Of a stretch of DNA of 64,000 nucleotides, positions 10,401 through 21,737 are shown piece by piece. The DNA lies in NCBI RefSeq assembly GCF_035046485.1, contig NC_085138.1, positions 448,733,204-448,797,203 on the forward strand, written 5' to 3'. Position 1 is the stretch's first letter. Every line of letters starts with the position of its first letter. A program made the translations under genes and the position numbers. Under the pieces are notes generated by a model, which saw only the letters and a list, made by a program, of their open reading frames with translations, made no database searches and was not told the origin of the DNA. This DNA comes from Aedes albopictus. Its lineage: Eukaryota > Arthropoda > Insecta > Diptera > Culicidae.

Positions 10401-11127
10401 TAAACGCCCTCTAGCCGCCGTTGCCATAGTTACCGTCATTATTACATTTTTATACACACTATTGCAGGGCATTAAAAAGATACATAAACTGAAATTGCAT
10501 AGAAATAACCTGCAAAAAAGAGGTTGTAGTATTTAAAACAGCATTTAAACGAAGACCACATGATAAAGTAGTCTTCGATTTAAACCAATTAAAATTGGAT
10601 GATATATATTATATGGTGAATATATTTTTAAGATGAATGATTAATGATTGATTAATACAATTTCTTATGATTATGATTACTGATTAATGGTTAAATTGCG
10701 AAAGCTGCTAATTCAACGATTTTTTTGTGATTATGATTGATTATTTTTGATTAATCCTAATCATTAATCATTAATCATGATTAAATTTATGATTAGTCAT
10801 TAACGCTCTGGTGTTTACTTACAGTTTATCGATAAAGCCAAGCAGTACAACCATTTAATATAACGTTAGAAACTCCATTTGGTTCTACAAAATGGGGACC
10901 ACAAACATGTTTGGCGATTGGACTTCGGATAACACAAGTTTACAAAATAAAACGAAAGTCGTGAACTTTCTGTCAACGACCAACATTTTTGAAGCACAAT
11001 TTAGCGCTGTATTTCAAGACCGTGCTTCTAAAAATTTTAAGTAGAACAGTTTTTGAGTTTTAGCTCAATATCGAGTTTTACAACTTTCTAAAATATGGAA
11101 TTTATAGTTTATTGCATTGCTAACTGG
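10401..11127. repeat. AT-rich spacer with an ATTAATGATT tract at 10620-10810
   Basis: The tract at 10620-10810 repeats ATTAATGATTGATT-like words, similar to 515-860. Nothing else was recognised. Confidence 0.55.
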
Positions 11128-11298
11128 ACTGCGACAAAGTGCGGAATCTCAAATAAAAGTGCGATATTGCATCAAATCGTTCCGGTGTCTTCACCGCACT
11201 TATTCATCACGAGCTAATGAATAAGTGCGGTGAAGACACCGGAACGATCTGACGCAAAATCGCACTTTTATTTGAGATTCCGCACTTCATCGTCGCAC
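11128..11298. mobile_element. Near-perfect foldback, ~75 bp arms
   Basis: The left arm runs from TGCGACAAAGTGCGGAATCT to CACCGCACTTATTCAT. The right arm is its reverse complement with few mismatches. The loop is about 15 bp (catcacgagctaatg). It is non-coding. Probably a MITE; no convincing target duplication was found. Confidence 0.7.
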
Positions 11299-12540
11299 TT
11301 ATAACCGCGCAATGCGCAATACTAAAATTCAAATATCTTGCGTTTTATTCAACAAATTTTAAATCTTTTCCCATAAATTAAAAGCTGGCAGGTTTTGCGT
11401 CAGATTGATGAAATTCAAGATATTAGCAAGTTTTGAGGACGATCTGCTTCCAAAAATATCAGATGAAATGTATTTTTTTTTTTTTCAATAAGAAAAAAAG
11501 AATTTAAAAAATCTTTCTCAACGTTTATTTGACATATCATATATAGGCCAGTTGCAGTAAAAATTTCAGCCCAATCGGAGCATTATTTACGAAGAATGAG
11601 ATGTGTGAAGTGAGCGACTTTGCTTAAAAATAGAACAAAAATCGATTTCAAATCATCAATGGGTAATGATGATGTCCAAGGTGATATCTGCTGGAGCGGG
11701 AACTACCCGACTTTATGCGGAACCCCGCGAAGTTTGCGAACTCTGTGAAATAATTCATTCAATGAGTTATACATACCAACAAAATCAAAATAAAATAATC
11801 ACGCAAAACCTACGGACATCGGATTGGCCAGCAAACAAAAAATCCGGAAGATCGCCTGCCGGAGGCATAGCAAGAGCTCTTCAAATTAAACACATAAAAT
11901 GTTCGTAAGTACCTACCGGATCTAAACGCATCTGAAAGAGAATTAAATTTTATTTCCAAAAAGTGCTCGTTTGTTTCTCTACGATGCGGAATTCCATAAG
12001 AAAAAGTGAAAAAAGTGCACTTTGCCTATGCTGCGCCATGGAAAATTTTGGCGGAGTCACGTTTTTCATAGGGTTCTCATACCTGCCACCAGATGCGGAA
12101 GGATCGTTAGCTTCCGTTAGATTTGCCTACTGGAAGCTAACAGTTATCATGCGCATATATGAAAAATATTTTCCCTATTTCACCCTACATGCCCCTAAAA
12201 CTGCTGGATAATAACATATTTTGTATGGTTTTGTTATGTCGCTGGATGCAAAATATGAAGCCCTGGATCATTTCAGATATGTACAAATGCGGATTATCGA
12301 TTAATACTAGACATTCTCGGAATGGTATAAATAGCTGTTCATTTCACCCCAATTTGCCCTGATTTTTGAACAATGAATAAATCAATTTGCCTTGATTTTT
12401 TGTCAAGTAATGAATAAATTAATTTCCCTAATTAGCATTGGTACTGAAGCCAATGTTATCAAAAAGACATATAAATGATTTTTTCTATAATTTCAGCTTT
12501 TGATGGGGAATTAAAGGCATAATAAGCATTTTATGATGTA
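11299..12540. other. AT-rich unassigned sequence
   Basis: No gene or element was recognised. Short frames at 11666-12362 lack any family signature. A T-run at about 11471 is the only simple feature. Confidence 0.5.
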
Positions 12541-13113
12541 CAGCTGTGTTCATAAAAATAGCAGTGAAAGCCGTTTTCCATATAGAATGGCCAACTTTGA
12601 CATACTGTAACTTTGTTCTCCCATGAGCTATTGAGCTGAAAATTTGACAGCGAACTACAAATATGATCAATTTTGTTCTAACAAAATTTGAGAATTTTCG
12701 AAGCACGTGAATAAAAGTTAAACACTATGAGAAATTGTTCAAAATAATAGCGGTGTAAATAAATTGAAATGTAGCTTTATCTTAAAGAAGCTAGACATAT
12801 ATTCGCATGCTATTTAAACAGTTTTCTCCTTGATTACAAGTTAATGCATAAGGTTGAAAAATTGAAAATTTTGGCTGAATAAAAATAATCAAAACAAACA
12901 CTGCTATTATTTTGATCAATTTCACATAGTGTTTAACTTTTTTCCACATGCTTCAATAATTCTCAGATTTTGCTGGAACAATATTCACCATATTTGTAGT
13001 TCGCTGTCAATTTTTTAGCACAATCGCTCAAAGCAGAACAAAGTTACAACATGTAAAATTTGGCCAATTTGTATGAAAAACGGCTTTCACTGCTATTTTT
13101 ATGAACACAGCTG
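12541..13113. mobile_element. Tc1/mariner-type foldback MITE, 573 bp, TSD TA
   Basis: The termini CAGCTGTGTTCATAAAAATA are inverted and TA flanks both sides (12539-12540 and 13114-13115). The inverted arms extend to about 200 bp with moderate divergence, including the shared AAATTTGACAGCGAACTACA-like core. There is no transposase. TA target and CAG ends fit Tc1/mariner derivation. Confidence 0.8.
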
Positions 13114-13729
13114 TATGTCAAATATGCGCTAAACTGATTAAATAGGGCGTCTGAGGTTAAATGGACAGCTATTTGTATCCTCCCGTGAATGATTCTAAAC
13201 CTTATCGATAAACCGTATTTGTATACATAAAAAATGATCTAGAACTTCATGTATTGCAACCAGTGACATTACAAAACAATAGAAAAATTGTTATCTTCCA
13301 GCAGTTTTAGAAGCATGTAGGGCAAAATAGGGAAAATATCTTTCATTTATGCGCATGATAGCTTTTAGCTTCCAATTCCAACTAAAACTAATTTCAACGT
13401 TCCATCACAGTATTTGTTTCTTATAAATACATTTTAAATCTCATTTTTCTATGATAATGGGGCAAATTCGACAACTACTGAAGATGATTCTGGTGATAAC
13501 AGATCTAGCGCCTTTTTGTTTATGCAAAAAAAAAAATCAAATCTGTAACATTAAAAATCCATTGATGTCACAATTTCCAGCAGTTGCCCAACAACTGCAT
13601 ATGGGGCAATATAATCATTTAAAAGGATCTTTTATATATGTTTATGATTTCTATTAACCTCTAATTACACCTGCAACTATTTTCAATGATCTACAGTCGT
13701 GATAGTTGAATGAAAGTACATTTTGATTC
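13114..13729. other. AT-rich sequence with scattered GGGGCAAAAT-like words
   Basis: Words such as GGGGCAAATTCG and GGGGCAATATAA resemble the repeat unit of the large element at 18339-20807, so part of this may be a decayed relative. No gene was recognised. Confidence 0.4.
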
Positions 13730-13907
13730 TCTTTATGTATGGAAAAAGGGCGAAATGGGGCAAAAATGACCACTTCCCGTGCCGTGCGGTGAATGAATTT
13801 AGTACCAATCGATTTCTCGTACTTTTTACGTCATAAATGGTCAACTTCACGTACCGAAACCAGCGGCGTCAAAAGATCCGTTTTTTGGGTCGATTTTTCC
13901 CACTGTG
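13730..13907 (+). mobile_element. Decayed terminus related to the 18339-20807 element, ending CACTGTG
   Basis: The sequence GGGTCGATTTTTCCCACTGTG at its right end, and upstream words GGTGAATGAA, ACCAATCGAT and GGGGCAAAAATG in the same order, match the right terminus of the large Transib-like element (20645-20807). No partner left end was found, so it is a solo or truncated copy. Confidence 0.6.
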
Positions 13908-14041
13908 CAGCGGCTGAGTATGGAATGCTGTATCGCGTCAGCTATAATGTAGGCAGCGCGGCCCCGGTAAGGTAGCCTGCCGAAAACCTTCAAACACCCA
14001 GAAAAGCAATAGTAAATTGATTCAACGGCAACACACCCGGC

Positions 14042-15240
14042 AACGAATTGAGGACCACGAAGGAGCACTTCGAAGATTTGTTGAATGGTAGCAGTGAAGG
14101 AGCACCCAGGAACACGATTACCATAATGGATGACGGTCAAGCAGTGGAACCACCAACACTGGATAAGGTTAAGAAGGTCCTTAAAGAGCTGAAAAACAGC
14201 AAGGCTGCTGGAAATGACGAGGTCCCGGCCGAACTTCTTAAGTACGGAAGCGAGCAGCAACATCAATCAATCAACCACATTATTGTAAATATTTGGGAGG
14301 ATAAAGAATTGCCAACCAGCTGGTTGGATGGCCTCATATGCCCAATCCACGAGAAAGGGCACAGATTAGAATGTGCCAATTACAAAGGGATTACCCTTTT
14401 TAATTCGGCATATAAGATACTGTCGCGTGTCCTGTTCAAAAAAACTGAGACCTCTTCGTCGACGAATACCAGGCAGATAATCCTAGATAAATTTCGGGAA
14501 TATAACTTGCGTGAGTCTCATCTTTTCTTCAGAACGTACGCTCAAGCGGCATGTTCTCCTACAAATGGGAGATCTGTTCATTGATTTCAAAGCAGCGTAC
14601 GATTCAGTAAAAAGAAATGAGCTTTGAGAGATAATGTCAAAACATGGTTTTCCAGCAAAATTAATTAGGCTGATACGCGCAACGATGGATGGATCAAAAT
14701 CAAGAATTCGGATCGCAGATGAAGTGTCTACCTCAACCTTTGTCCAACTTGGATTCAAACAGGGTAGTACTCTTTCAAATTTGCTGTTCAACATTGCACT
14801 CGAAGGAGCAATTAGGAGATCTGGCGTGCAGAGGAATGTAATCATTACACGGACGCACATGCTCGAAATTCGCTGTATATAAGACGCTGATTCTCCCGGT
14901 TGCTTACGGTTACGAGGACAATATCGGTGGGAAACAAGAAAATGGAGTGTTTCGCAGACGCATGAATCACGAGTTGCACCAAGTGTACAAAGATGCGAAT
15001 ATTGTGAAATGTATAAAATATGGCAGACTTCAGTGGGCTGGACACGTAGTGTGGATGTCAGCAGAAAGAATAGCGAAAACAATATTCAGCAGGGAACCAG
15101 GTAGACTTTGTGGACAGCCGCGAACGCGCTGGCTGTACGCAGTTGAAGATCTGCGATCCCTTCACGTTTGGAGAAACTGGAGGAACATCACCCAAGATCG
15201 ACGAAGAAGGTGCTCTACTATACGCTCGGAATTAAAATAG
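14042..15240 (+). pseudogene. LINE fragment (RTE-like reverse transcriptase), frameshifted
   Basis: Serial plus-strand frames encode KEHFEDLLNGSSEGAP, VLKELKNSKAAGNDEVPAEL (RT motif), ANYKGITLFNSAYKILSRVL, then LGFKQGSTLSNLLFNIALEG. After an internal deletion comes RRRMNHELHQVYKDANIVK and LQWAGHVVWMSAERIAKTIF with GQPRTRWL. The closing 'HELY..GRLxWAGHVxRM..GRPRTRW' block is typical of RTE-type insect LINEs, without RNase H. The YADD-containing middle is missing and frames change near 14470, 14590 and 14880. The clade assignment is from memory of motif style. Confidence 0.7.
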
Positions 15241-15272
15241 TTACTTTGTAGCCCACAAGTTATCAAAGTAAG

Positions 15273-16363
15273 CCCAAGTAACCAGTAAGCATTTAAAATA
15301 GCATTCTTTCAGCATTATAGTTGCCTTTACGACAAGGCGTTTAATGCCAATTAGCCTTGTATACGCCTATAGTGCTACCTCAATGCAGGTTTTGGCAAAA
15401 TATCGGGCTGTCTTAGTGCTACACCTTCAGGAACGTCGCGACAAAATGTCAAAGAAGCGTAACGCCTCATCGAGCAAAACAAAACAAAAATAGATTTGCG
15501 TCTGCTTCTCGTTCTCTCAACCCGCATCTCCGCTTCCACGCCCTTCCACAACACTCCGACTCCAGCTGGTGCTAGGTGTTATTTTTTTGCTTGTTTTAGT
15601 AGTGATTTGGGTTTGAACTTACGATCCGAAGATTACTCAATCATATTTACTTATCAATCTGCTGCTGCTGCTGCTGATCCACGATGCCACAGCTGTTTTG
15701 ATGGCGTGCGTTGATTTTATCCCCAATATAAAGAATGGTTTTCCAAACATTCTTCATAATGGGGATAAAATCAACGTACGCCATCGGAACAGCTGTGGCA
15801 TCGTGGATCAGCAGCAGCAGCAGCAGCAGATTCAATTCACAAAACTTGTTTTCAAAGATGTATTTCATTGCGTGTTGAGCATTCCACTTTTGAATAAGAT
15901 CTTATGATCCACCAAAGCATCCACCTATTCAGGACACATTTCCGACGAAATGGGAATTAGTTATTTTCTGATGGCCAAGTCCCGAATCCAAACCAGCAAT
16001 GTTTGCTTCTGAGCTGATGAATGAGTGTGGAAAAATAATGAAGCAAATCGATGCACAATTTTGTAAACAGAAGCGTTGGCCCTGTAAGAGAAAGACAACA
16101 TGTGCTGTGAAATACATAACGTATCACCCATCCTCTTTGCTCTTGGCACTTAAAGAGCAGTTTTGAAGCATTCTGATTGCTCCCAATCTAAAACCCCTCA
16201 AGCAGTTGAAATGCTAATTAACGACCAAAAGCTTTTGCGTAGCACAGCTTGTGCTATTTGAAGGCAGTTATGCATTCGAACTGCTTATGTAGGGCAGCAA
16301 GCAGTTCAAATGCATTATACGGGCTGATGTACGGCTTATTCAAATGCTTAGTGGTTACCTGGG
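15273..16363. mobile_element. Putative DNA element with CCCAAGTAACCAGTAAGC termini
   Basis: The left end CCCAAGTAACCAGTAAGC and right end (reverse complement) CCCAGGTAACCACTAAGC are inverted over about 28 bp. Between them is the CTG/CAG palindrome at 15656-15832 and AT-rich DNA with no transposase. No clear target duplication was seen, so the boundaries are tentative. Confidence 0.5.
15656..15832. repeat. Long hairpin with (CTG)n/(CAG)n arm ends
   Basis: The arms are about 80 bp. The left begins AATCT(GCT)n then GATCCACGATGCCACAGCTG and goes on to TTGATTTTATCCCC; the right mirrors it, ending (CAG)nATT. The loop is short and AT-rich (near 15735-15750). Mismatches are few and mostly single-base. 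Confidence 0.75.
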
Positions 16364-17234
16364 AGGTGTACAAAATACAACAGCGTGACTGCTGAAAAGT
16401 CTTCTGTACTGGTGTAGTCGTTTCCTCCGCTGCCGTGGCCTACGTTCTCCACGCCATTCAGGTGCTCATCGAAGTGCTGCTTCCACCTTTCGATCACCTC
16501 ACGTTCTTTTGTGAAGAAGCCCTCGTGCTAATTCTTACATATTTCGGCTCGCGGCACGAAGCCGTTGCGTTGAACTTCTGGTTCATACACCATGTAGACC
16601 AAAATTATGGGTTGAATCGACCACAACGCACTGCGAATGTTAATATGTACAATAAAGTTGGTAATTTCTGATATGGAACGTTAGACATGACACCAAGCGC
16701 ATTCCATCCGAAAGATGGCTCATTTCTAGAACGTTGGTTGGGATGCGAGCTACATCCAGAATTACGTCATTTCTATACATTCTCACAAGGCGTATCACAT
16801 TAAAAAAAAAAAAAAAGCTAAGCCATAACTCTCGAAGGCATTTTAAATGCTTCGTCGCGACAACACGCGGCGGCACCCATATCCCTTCCGATCGGCGTGT
16901 ATTATGACAACAAGAGTTGAATCATCAATCTTCGAAGGAATGGAAACCGCGCGGAATGAATCAAACGGAGAAATACAATTAGTACAGCAATGGAATCAAT
17001 TTGTGGTCGGTCGCAGCGCAGTCCCCAATGTCACCACGCTACAACAATGCACACACCGGTCACACCAAAGCATGCAAATTCGAAAAAAAATAGCTTCCTG
17101 ATCCGCCTAGTGCGATAGTGCACCGAACAAGAATCTGTGTGTATAGTCGAAGCGTTGAAAGTTTACTTTGTGCACTGAGAAGATCTCCTTCAACCGCCGG
17201 CGGCACCTTACCTGAATGATCAACAACCTACTAA
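16364..17234. other. Unassigned sequence
   Basis: No gene or element could be recognised. An A-run at about 16802-16815 is present. Confidence 0.5.
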
Positions 17235-17526
17235 GGGTGTGAACCATTTCGCTTGTTCGTTTAACTTTTAGTTAAAATTTGACACTTGGATAGTTATTTG
17301 CCATCGAAAAGTTAAAAAATAACCACGACGGTGGCCCATTTGAAATTTGACAGAGGAGTAGTTATTTGGAACAAAATGCAGTACGCAGCCAAATCATTGC
17401 GAACAAAAAATAACTATCGAACTATCAAGACTAACCCTGCTCGCGAGTAGGGTTATTTTCAAAATAACTATCGAAAAGTCAAATTTTAACTAAAAGTTAA
17501 ACGAACAAGCGAAATGATTCACAGCC
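17235..17526. mobile_element. Tourist-like MITE, 292 bp, TSD TAA
   Basis: The termini GGGTGTGAACCATTTCGC and GGCTGTGAATCATTTCGC are inverted; the match continues about 50 bp through GTTCGTTTAACTTTTAGTTA. TAA lies at 17232-17234 and 17527-17529. It is non-coding. Confidence 0.8.
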
Positions 17527-18019
17527 TAAACACGTGATCTCCCGTCGTCCGGTGGTCGATATTTCGACACTGATTTTTCATTTGGGCCTAACTGACATTT
17601 TTGAGTTCTCTTCATCGATCCTCTCTTTGTGTTATCACAGAATATGTATTGAGTTTTCCAAAGATTTTTTGGTTGAAATGCGAAGAAGACGACTGCATGT
17701 TGCTATAGAAACAAAAAGAATAATGATTTTGTTTGTTTTAATCAAGTTATTAGAGAAAGAGAGAGTCAATGAAGAGAAATCGATCAAGTCAGTTAGGCCC
17801 TTATGAAAAATCATTGTCGATTTATTATGAGCGTTGTAGTCCGCGCCTCGAGCGATTTGCTGCGCCAATAATTTGTGCCAAATGATCGGGTTACGACGAC
17901 GATCGATGTCCTCTCTTATGAAACGGCATTTAGCCGAATTTTACGCGATCTAGACATTGTGGCTACAACAACATCATCATAGCAGCCTACTGTAACAGCA
18001 ACTGACTACTCCCTAAGTC
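17527..18019. other. Unassigned AT-rich sequence
   Basis: No supported gene. Frames at 17534-17868 look like chance. Confidence 0.5.
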
Positions 18020-18338
18020 CCAACAACGTGAGCGCAGCGCTCGTCGAGACGCAGTAACGACGCCTCTCTGCAGTCAATTCGCGTTTTTACCTGCGGTCGT
18101 CGTCGTCGTCGTCGTCGACGTCGGTGGCGTCAGCTCGCGGAGCGTCGAACAGGTCTACTACCTTGCGGGCAGGTTCATCACTTAGTCGCTATCGTGAGTC
18201 ACTGCAACGAACATCGCGTCTCGGCGCGCAGGAATATTGATTTGAACAAATAAGAGGAAAGATAGCCAAAAAGCGTAGTTGGCACTGAGCTGAGTCATCA
18301 TTGGAATATTGGAATACGAATTTCGCGTCCTGGCGTCG
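18020..18338 (+). promoter_or_regulatory. CpG-rich block, candidate upstream promoter or non-coding first exon of the WH2 gene
   Basis: A GC-rich island with a (CGT)n run at about 18100-18120 stands out from AT-rich flanks. A donor-like ATC|GTGAGT occurs at 18194, and a strong acceptor-like TGCTTCTTCCAG occurs at about 20961, upstream of the WH2 start codon. This could be a 5' UTR exon whose intron now holds the 18339-20807 element; there is no transcript evidence. Confidence 0.35.
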
Positions 18339-20807
18339 CACAGTGGGAAAAAACCGACCCAAAAAGGCACCTAATTATTGCGGCTGATTGCGATCTTTGA
18401 AGCCCATCTTTTCCGAATGGAAAAATGCCAAGGAATCGATTGGTGATAGTTTCATTCACCGGAATTGAGTGTAAGTGTCCATTTTGCCCCATTTTCCCCT
18501 AAAAAACACTGTTTTTCTGAATTAAATAGTGGTTTCAACTGATTGCGGCTAACCAACCAATTTTTTATTGATGTAGAATTGACAGGTGCATTCTATGGAG
18601 CATACCTCGATCTGTATCTTTGACTGGAAGTGCCCATTTTGCCTCATTTTCCCCTAAAAAAACTGTTTTTCTGGATTAAAAAATAGTTTCAACTGATTGC
18701 GGCTAACCAACCATTTTTTTCTTGATGTAGAATTTACAGGTGCATTCTATGGGACACACCTTGATTTGTGTCATTGAATGAAAGTGCCCATTTTGCCTCA
18801 TTTTCCCCTAAAACACAATTTTTCTGAATGAAAAAAATGGTTTCTACTGATTGCGGCCAACCAACCAATTTTTACCTTATGTAGAATTAATCGGCACATA
18901 CTTTGCGGTGCACCTCGACATATGTCATTGACTGGAAGTGCCCATTTTGCCTCATTTTCCCCTAAAAATACTGTTTTTTCTCAATTAAAAATTAGTATCA
19001 ACTGATTGCTGCATACCTACCATATTTTTCTTGATGTAGAATTGGCAGGAACATTTCATGAGGCACACCTCGATCCGTGTCATTGACTGGAAGTGCCCAT
19101 TTTGACCCATTTTCCCTTTTAAATACAGTTTTCCTGGATTAAAAATTTTAACTGATTGCGGCTAACCAACCCATTTTTACCTGATGTAGAATCAACCGGC
19201 GCATGCTTTGGGGCACACTTTGATCTGTGTCGTTGACTGGAAGTACCCATTTTGTCTTATTTTCCCCTTAAAATACTATTTTTCTAAATTTTACAATTGT
19301 ATCAACTGATTGCGGCTAATCAATCAATTTTTACTTGATGTAGAATTAACCGGCACATACTTTAAGGTGCACCTCGTTCTGTGTCTTTGGGTGGTAGTGC
19401 TCATTTTGCTCAATTTTCCCCTAAACTACGGATTTTCTGGATTTTAAAATAGTTTCAATTGATTGCAGCTAATCAATATTTTTTTCCTGATGTAGAATCG
19501 ACCTATGCATACTATGGGATACACCTCGCGATACACCTGCTTGGTTAACCGCAATTAGTTGGAACTAATTAGGGGAAAATGGGGTGAAACGGGCAATTTC
19601 AGACTAACGCATAGCGCGAGGTGTATTCCATAATATGCATAGGTCGATTCTATTTCAGGAAAAAATATTGGTTAGTTGCAATCAATTGAAACTATTGTTA
19701 AATCCAGAAAACCCGTAGTTTAGGGAAAAATGAAGCAAAATACGCACCACCACCCAAAGACACAGAACGAGGTGTGCCCCAAAATATGCGCCGGTTAATT
19801 CTACATCAAGCAAAAATCGATTGATTAGCCGCAATCATGTTTCACATGTCTTTAATTCAGAAAAATAGTATTTTTGGGGGAAAATGAGGCAAAATGGGTA
19901 CTTTCAGTCAAAGACACAGATCGAGGTGCGTCCCAAAGTATGCGCCGGTTAATTTTAAATCAGATTGAAAATGGTTGGTTAGCCGCAATCAGTTAAAACT
20001 ATTTTTTAATTCAGAAAAACAGTTTTTTAGGGGAAAATGGTGCAAAATGAGCACTTCCAGTCAATGACACGGATCGAGGTGTGCCTCATGAAATGTTCCT
20101 GCCAATTCTACATCAAGAAAAATATGGTAGGTATGCAGCAATCAGTTGATACTAATTTTTATTTCAGAAAAAAAACAGTATTTTAGGGGAAAATGAGGCA
20201 AAATGGACACTTCCAGTCAATGACATATGTCAAGGTGCACCGCAAAGTATGTGCCGATTAATTCTACATCAGGTAAAAATTGGTTGGTTGGCCGCAATCA
20301 GTTGAAACCATTTTTTTCATCCAGAAAAATAGTATTTTAGGGGAAAATGAGGCAAAATGGGCACTTTCATTCAATGACACAAATCAAGGTGTGTCCCATA
20401 GAATGCACCTGTAAATTCTACATCAAGAAAAAATTGTTGGTTAGCCGCAATCAGTTGAAACTATTTTTTAATCCAGAAAAACAGTATTTTTAGGGGAAAA
20501 TGAGGCAAAATGGACACTTCCAGTCAAAGATACAGATCGAGGTATGCTCCATAGAATGCACCTGTCAATTCTACATCAATAAAAAATTGGTTGATTAGCC
20601 GCAATCAGTTGAAACCATTATTTAATTCAGAAAAACAGTGTTTTTTAGGGGAAAATGGGGCAAAATGGACACTTACACTCAATTCCGGTGAATGAAACTA
20701 TCACCAATCGATTCCTTGGCATTTTTCCATTCGGAAAAGATGGGCTTCAAAGATCGCAACCAGCCGCAATAATTAGGTGCCTTTTTGGGTCGGTTTTTCC
20801 CACTGTG
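18339..20807. mobile_element. Transib-like giant foldback element, 2.47 kb, TSD CGTCG
   Basis: The ends are CACAGTGGGAAAAAACCGAC and its reverse complement, and CGTCG is duplicated on both sides (18334-18338 and 20808-20812). Nearly the whole element is two inverted arms of ~1.2 kb meeting near 19574. Each arm has about seven head-to-tail ~153 bp units carrying GTGCCCATTTTGCCTCATTT, CAACTGATTGCGGCTAACCA and GATGTAGAATT words; the starts of the units lie near 18478, 18632, 18784, 18938, 19095, 19245 and 19396 in the left arm. Transib transposons are known for 5 bp GC-rich duplications and CAC-type ends related to the RAG heptamer CACAGTG. No transposase is encoded. Small identical frames near each tip are mirror images, not genes. 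Confidence 0.75.
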
Positions 20808-20812
20808 CGTCG

Positions 20813-21249
20813 CGTCGGATCGGAATTGGTCAGTTGATTTGCGCGGATCACTAGATGTTGCGTTGGGTTTCGCGCGCAGTCCTAGTCGCGGCGTGACCCA
20901 GAATGGACACGTTCCTTTTCGATTGGTTTGCATTTTGAATTTTGAATCGTGCTTCTTCCAGTAGAACCGAATGCATACCTAAGTATTTAATTAATCGTTG
21001 TGTGTCTTGTGTTAGCGTGGCGAAAACGCTTGTGATAATCGCAATAAGCTGATAAACAACAGTCGAAGGAATTTCCAAGATAAAGTGTTAAGATTAGATA
21101 AAACACAGCACCTTCTTGAACCGGTGAACAGAAAACCTGAACAAAAGCTTCGTAATCAGTTGGTGATCGCATTTGAGGTCGTGAAGTCGAGTGTGAAATT
21201 GGTTTGAATCGTGTTGTTGGTACGCCAACGGAATTACAGTACCTACGTG
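20813..21249 (+). promoter_or_regulatory. 5' flank/5' UTR of the WH2 gene
   Basis: This is a CpG-containing stretch upstream of the start codon at 21250. An initiator-like TCAGTT lies at 20830-20835, about 25 bp from the end of the Transib-like element. An acceptor-like TTCTTCCAG lies at about 20961, so either a local start or a spliced upstream exon is possible. Confidence 0.35.
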
Positions 21250-21495
21250 ATGACGGTTTTAAGTTCTGGGGAATGTGATGGTGCCCCGGCAGCAGCACCC
21301 CCACCACCACCACCACCCATCATCAGTTCAGCGGCATCGCCAAAGGGGGCGACGTTACCGCGCGTCAACAACGGCCCTAAGGCAGGTGGTCCAGCAGATC
21401 CGAACCTTCTGATGGCCGATATCCGGAATGGAGTTACACTGAAGCCAACCAAAACTAAGGATAAAAGCACCCCGGCGTTTATCAAGAAATCAGGC
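21250..21495 (+). CDS. Proline-rich WH2-domain actin-binding protein, exon 1 (82 codons)
   Basis: The exon encodes MTVLSSGECDGAPAAA, a seven-proline run, then PADPNLLMADIRNGVTLKPT followed by KTKDKSTPAFIKK. The LLxDIxxGxxLKxTxTxDxS pattern (residues ~50-75) is a WH2 motif, which binds monomeric actin; the preceding polyproline recalls WIP/verprolin N-termini and would bind SH3 or profilin. The ATG at 21250 is preferred over an in-frame GTG at 21211. The exon ends ...AAATCAGGC|GTAAGT in phase 0 and joins the exon at 45812. The exact orthologue was not recognised. A cytoplasmic, actin-associated role is inferred from the motif. Confidence 0.8.
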
Positions 21496-21737
21496 GTAAG
21501 TATCGATTACGATTTAGGCGTAATCGCTGAGGGCCCAAATCATGATAGTTTCAAGGGTAGGGAAATATATGAAGGAAGACATATCATCATTCTGCAGACA
21601 TTTGAAATAATTAAGATTAAGATTATGAAATGCGTGAGGACAATCAAAAAATAAGGAGTCAATGCAAATTTTTATTCAATGTATCTTATTCTGTGACTAA
21701 TCTGCTTGAACTTCATAACTCTTAAGACACAAATATA

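Noticed and set aside
18339..20807. CRISPR-like or prokaryotic repeat array
   Set aside because: Units are ~153 bp, inverted around a centre and flanked by a target duplication; this is a transposon in a eukaryotic genome.
18298..20837. Two identical ~60-residue proteins (MGQNGHLHSIPVNE...)
   Set aside because: They are mirror translations of the two arm tips of the inverted repeat and have no other support.
21211..21249. Upstream GTG start for the WH2 protein
   Set aside because: Eukaryotic genes rarely start at GTG, and an ATG follows 13 codons later in the same frame.
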